In this document: positions 60,316 through 64,000 of the stretch, piece after piece | Layout: every line of letters starts with the position of its first letter | How positions within the stretch are numbered: the first letter of the stretch is position 1 | Source: Elymus sibiricus | Taxonomy: Eukaryota > Streptophyta > Magnoliopsida > Poales > Poaceae | DNA: 64,000 nucleotides | Assembly (NCBI GenBank): GCA_039707655.1 | Contig: CM077665.1 | Span: 142,167,148-142,231,147, forward strand | Direction of reading: 5' to 3' | Program-made: the position numbers and the translations under genes | Notes under the pieces: model-generated | What the model was told of the DNA's origin: nothing | The model's database searches: none | The model's input: only the letters and a program-made list of their open reading frames with translations

Positions 60316-60340
60316 CACTACTAGAAAAACGGCTATAGCT

Positions 60341-60777
60341 AATATGGACATTAATGGCGCACCATGTATGTGGTGCGCCACTGCTATATAGCAGTGGCGC
60401 ACCAGATATGGGTGCGCCATTAATGTCCATATTACTAATGGCGCACCTGGTGTGTGGTGCGCCACTGCTAAGTTTCTCCTGGGCACACCCCCCTCCCCAA
60501 ACTTACCAGTGGCGCACCGGGGTGTGGTGCGCCATTACTAGTTAAAACTAGTAATGGCGCACCACACCCCGGTGCGCCACTACTAACAATTTTTTTTTCA
60601 ATTTTTTTTTTCAAAACTAGTAATGGCGCACCCGCACCAGGTGCGCCATTACTAACAATTTTTTTTTCAATTTTTTTTTTTCAAAACTAGTAATGGCGCA
60701 CCCGCACCAGGTGCGCCATTAGTAACCCTAGTTACCAATGGCGCATTCTTAGGAGGTGCGCCATTACTAGCCTGAGA
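60341..60777. repeat. CACTA subterminal repeats, alternating GGCGCACC / GGTGCGCC
   Basis: Sixteen copies of the 8-base core lie in strictly alternating orientation (one is mutated, GGCGCATT near 60740). A perfect 32-bp palindrome spans 60372-60403, and a perfect 23-bp inverted pair (60341-60363 and 60410-60432) encloses it. Two near-identical units of about 65 bases with poly-T spacers lie at about 60587-60720. Such sites bind the element's own transposition protein in En/Spm; here that is inferred. Confidence 0.85.
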
Positions 60778-60934
60778 GCAGCTAGATATTTTTGACAGCC
60801 ACCTACCACACTCACTTTCCCCACTTCATTCTCTCCACCTCTACCAAGCTTGGTCTCGGCTGCCTCCTCCTCCTCACCTCATTTGCACCATAGATTCACC
60901 CAAATTAAGTGGTTAAATTTCCTTTTTTTGATAG

Positions 60935-61245
60935 GTAAGTAAGGGGAAAGCTTTCTTTATGTTCTAGATCTACTTTTTTCTCCCTCCAACGTACACACTT
61001 TTTATGGCCTAGATCTACAATTTTCTCATTGAGCTAGATCTACGTATGTTTGTGGTGTTGCATATGTTTGTGTTTGCAGGTACCGGTATTTGAAATGCGA
61101 TAGTTGCCAATATTTTGCCGGAATGTTGATTCATTTCCGTTTCGGCGAGAATTTGGCACTATGCATTCTTTTTGGTCCTATTTTTAGGCAAAGTCATGCC
61201 AAATTTTTTTTTGGTTCTAAACTATCGTTTTGCTCTACCCCGCAG
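60935..61245 (+). other. Predicted 5' UTR intron of the CACTA transposase gene
   Basis: Donor GATAG/GTAAGT at 60935 and acceptor CTCTACCCCGCAG at 61245, T-rich in between. The ATG follows six bases later. The first exon would be about 60790-60934, C/T-rich and without an ATG of note. An alternative acceptor TTTGCAG is at 61074-61080. Confidence 0.55.
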
Positions 61246-61251
61246 GCGACC

Positions 61252-63184
61252 ATGGTCCGCACGATGACCGAAGGCATCGTGAATAGGTTTTTGAGCTCCG
61301 CGAAGGTCGAGATGCTTCAAAAGAACGAGACGGAGATAAGATGTCCGTGTCGAAGATGCAAGCTGAAGAGACTTATGGACCCGGATTCCAGACAGGTGCG
61401 GGACCATCTGCTCGTGCGTGGTTTCATGGATGGCTATCGGTGGCAAGGTGATGAAGATGATTATGAAGTCGTCCATGGGGGGCGGGCAAGAAATAAGGAA
61501 GGGCAGCAAGACAATAGCGGCGAGGGCGGCCGGCGAGAAGACGAAGAATCTCCAGGACATGATCACGAAGTAGATGCAGGACACAGTCATCATGTAGAAG
61601 ATGCCGGACATGATGATGAGGAAGATCAAGACGAAGGGCATGATCATGAAGATGAAGATGCCGGAGCAGACGACGATGGACCATCGATGGGCTGGGTGCA
61701 GGACCCTCATATTCAAGAGCTGCTTCTTAAGCAGACGGGTAACGCAAGAGCTGCCGCCCGAGAGAAAGCCAAGCTGGATGAACTGGAGATAGACGTGGTT
61801 ACTCCATTGTATGAAGGATGCAGGCCCGAGGATACCCGCTTGAAAGTAACGCTCATGGCTCTGGAGATGAAGGTAAAACACAAAATGACCGACGCATGCT
61901 TCGACGAGAACATGTCATTCTGGCACGAACGTCTTCCCAAGGGGAACAAGTGCCCGACCAGTTTCGGGGAGGCGAAGAAAATCGTGTGTCCTCTGGATTT
62001 ACCGCACGTGAAATACCATGTGTGCATGAACGATTGCATCATTTATCGGGATGAGCACGCGGAGTCTACCATATGTCTGGTGTGCGGCGTCACTCGATAC
62101 AAGAAGAGGAAGAAAGCTCCTCGAAAAGTGGTGTGGTACTTTCCGATCACTCCTCGTCTGCAGCGGTATTTCGCGGACCCTAAGCTAGTAGAGCTCCTGC
62201 GTTGGCACGCGGATAGGAAGGAGAAGAAGCGAGAAGATGACGGAAATGATCCGGAGATAAATAAAAAAGACAAGATGTTGAGTCACCCTAAGGATGCGAG
62301 CCAGTGGCAAGCGTTGAACTTCGAACACCCAGAATTTGGGGACGATCCAAGGAACATCATGCTGGGCGCGAGCACCGATGGAGTCAATCCGTTTGGCAGC
62401 CAGAGAAGCACACATAGCACCTGGCCTGTGTTTGTGTGGATGTACAACCTTCCCCCCTGGATGTGCATGAAGAGGAAGTACATTCACATGAGTATGCTAA
62501 TTGAAGGGCCGAAACAACCAGGGAACGACATCAATCTGTATCTGGGGCTGCTGAAAGAGGAGCTAGACACGCTGTGGAAAACGCCAGCCAATACGTGGGA
62601 CGCCGCAGCGAAAGAATATTTCCCTATGAGAGCCGCACTGCTCACGATGGTGCACGACTATCTCGGTTACGGATATGTCGCGGGGCAGGTGGTCCACGGA
62701 TTTTGTGCATGCGTCAGGTGCATGGATGACACAACGTATCGCCAGCTAGATAGAGATCCCGGGTCTTCGAAAACCATGTTCATGGGACATCGAAGGTGGC
62801 TTCACGACGATGACGCATGGAGAAAATGCAAGGATCTGTTCGATGGTGAAATAGAACCCCGAAGACCCCCACGTACGAGGTGCAGCGAGGAAATAGACGA
62901 GCTGTTGAAAAATTGGAAAGAGTGCCCACCACCGGGAAAGAAGCGAAAGGCGCCAGAGCCGCTGCTGAAGGTATGGAAAACGAGGTCTGTTTTCTGGGAC
63001 TTGCCGTACTGGAAGATCCTCCGTGTGCCTCACAGCCTTGATGTCATGCATATCACGAAGAACGTGTGCGAGAGTCTGCTTGGTACCCTGCTCAACATGC
63101 CAGAGAGGACCAAAGATGGGCCAAAAGCAAGGGCAGACTTGCAATCAATGGGCATCAGGGAGGAGCTTCACGCAAAACGCCCTA

Positions 63185-63218
<34 letters not shown>

Positions 63219-64000
63219 GGCGAAGGACACGGAAAGTCGTCGCAAAGGCAAAAAGGCCAAGAAGATCGAATATGACTGCCCTCCGGCCACGTGCTTCACT
63301 CTAAGTCAGAAGGAGATCAAGCAGTTTTTCACCAGCCTCGTAGGAGTAAAACTTCCTTACGGTTACGCGGGGAAGATAAGCAGATACCTAGACTCAGTGA
63401 AGCAGATGTTCAGCAGGATGAAGTCTCACGACTGTCACGTGCTGATGACGCAGATACTTCCAGTTGCAATCCGTGGGATCATGGACGCGCACGTCCGTGA
63501 AACGCTATTTGGCCTATGCAAATTTTTCGACGTCATCTCTTGGAAGTCGGTTGGCATGAGGCAACTCAGAAGGCTACAGGAAGAGATCGTGGTGATACTA
63601 TGCGAGCTTGAGATGTACTTCCCGCCCGCATTCTTCGACGTTATGGTGCATCTGCTGGTCCATATCGTGGAGGATATCATCCAACTCGGGTCGATGTTCC
63701 TGCACAGCATGATGCCGTTCGAAAGGATGAATGGTGTCATCAAAGGATACGTTCGCAACAGGGCACGTCCAGATGGAAGCATAGCCAAGGGCTTTCTGAC
63801 CGAAGAGTGCATCTCCTTCTGCACGAATTATCTAGGCATCGAGAACCCCGTTGGTCTGCCCGTCAACAGGCACCTCGGCAGGCTCGCTGGATGGGGTCAC
63901 CGCGAGGGTCGCCGCGAAATGCATGTCGACTTCAAGGGTCAACTCGCCGACTTTGAAAGAGCAAACCTAGTCGCGCTACAACACATAGACGTGGTCGATC
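61252..64000 (+). CDS. CACTA transposase (TNP2 family), open to the window edge
   Basis: From ATG 61252 the frame is open for 916 codons with no stop. Residues 1-65 fit the transposase-associated domain (CPCRRCKLKRL ... HLLVRGFMDGYRW). An Asp/Glu/His-rich acidic part follows. The TNP2 core then shows GASTDGVNPFG (Asp 376), MVHDYLGYGY (Asp 469) with CACVRC, and VPHSLDVMHITKNVCESLLG (Asp 597), the likely D-D-D/E catalytic set. A (GAT)10 run at 63187-63216 encodes ten Asp. The end has PFERMNGVIKGYVRNRARPDGSIAKG, the conserved block after the core. The product would cut and move the element. The stop lies beyond the window. Confidence 0.95.

Larger units (their letters stand above)
60316..64000 (+). 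mobile_element. CACTA (En/Spm-type) DNA transposon, left part
   Basis: The end CACTACTAGAAAAACGG is the usual CACTA terminal repeat. It interrupts LTR A exactly where LTR copy 1 reads GGTG/CTACG (3596/3597), so the 3-bp target copy is GTG (60313-60315). Subterminal repeats follow at 60341-60777, then a leader, an intron and the transposase gene. The right end lies outside the window. Confidence 0.93.

Noticed and set aside
60341..60777. Regular short repeats that might suggest a CRISPR-like array
   Set aside because: They are inverted, within a CACTA end in a plant genome, with no uniform spacers.
61222..61881. 219-codon minus-strand frame in the CACTA element
   Set aside because: It is an antisense shadow of the acidic region of the transposase.
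1..64000. Host protein-coding genes, tRNA or rRNA genes
   Set aside because: No frame outside mobile elements shows a host protein family, and no tRNA cloverleaf or rRNA segment was recognised; the TGGTATCAGAGC sites are primer sites, not tRNA genes.

Overview
The window is plant repeat DNA from a large grass genome. Triticeae or a close Pooideae relative is the best guess: it holds nested Ty3/gypsy and Ty1/copia LTR retrotransposons with tRNA-primer sites and polypurine tracts, plus a CACTA transposon whose end reads CACTACTAGAAAA. I see no ordinary host gene, rRNA, tRNA or CRISPR. Almost every coding region is a retrotransposon gene, and most carry stops or frameshifts.

Layout. An old gypsy integrase end (1-421, minus) was hit by element A (plus; 5' LTR 422-4372; 3' LTR from 57149, cut at 60315 by the CACTA element). 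A's interior contains two nests. Left nest: element B (minus; 3' LTR 5387-10178, partial 5' LTR 18282-19008), with solo LTR G (12032-15920, TSD TCGGG) inside it. Right nest: the 3' part of gypsy element F (about 19736-22052 and 53585-54189, plus). F's LTR was hit by gypsy element D (22053-53579, minus, TSD GGCGC). D was hit by copia element C (28713-46637, plus, TSD CCATG). C was hit by gypsy element E (34686-45020, minus, TSD CCATC). A second LTR of the F family lies as a solo LTR in A (54350-55218, minus). A rearranged patch (19009-19735) joins the two nests. By-eye LTR divergence (E under C under D) agrees with the nesting order.

Genes. C carries a copia gag-pol, E an Athila-like gypsy gag-pol, and D a Tat-like gypsy gag-pol with a second RNase H; all are broken. 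The unusual cargo is better preserved. D has an antisense gene of five exons (23698-27287). F has an antisense gene that combines an AT-hook with a B3-like domain (20607-21461). E has an intact 174-codon coiled-coil ORF downstream of integrase (37782-38306). A has a multi-zinc-knuckle ORF and a coiled-coil ORF. The CACTA transposase (61252 to the window end) is open for 916 codons.

The most interesting non-coding signal is a block of about 60 bp with three consecutive palindromes. It occurs in three otherwise different long LTRs (A, B, G), and two of the palindromes change sequence between families while staying palindromic. A second shared signal is an 8-bp-stem hairpin directly upstream of the polypurine tract in both A and B.
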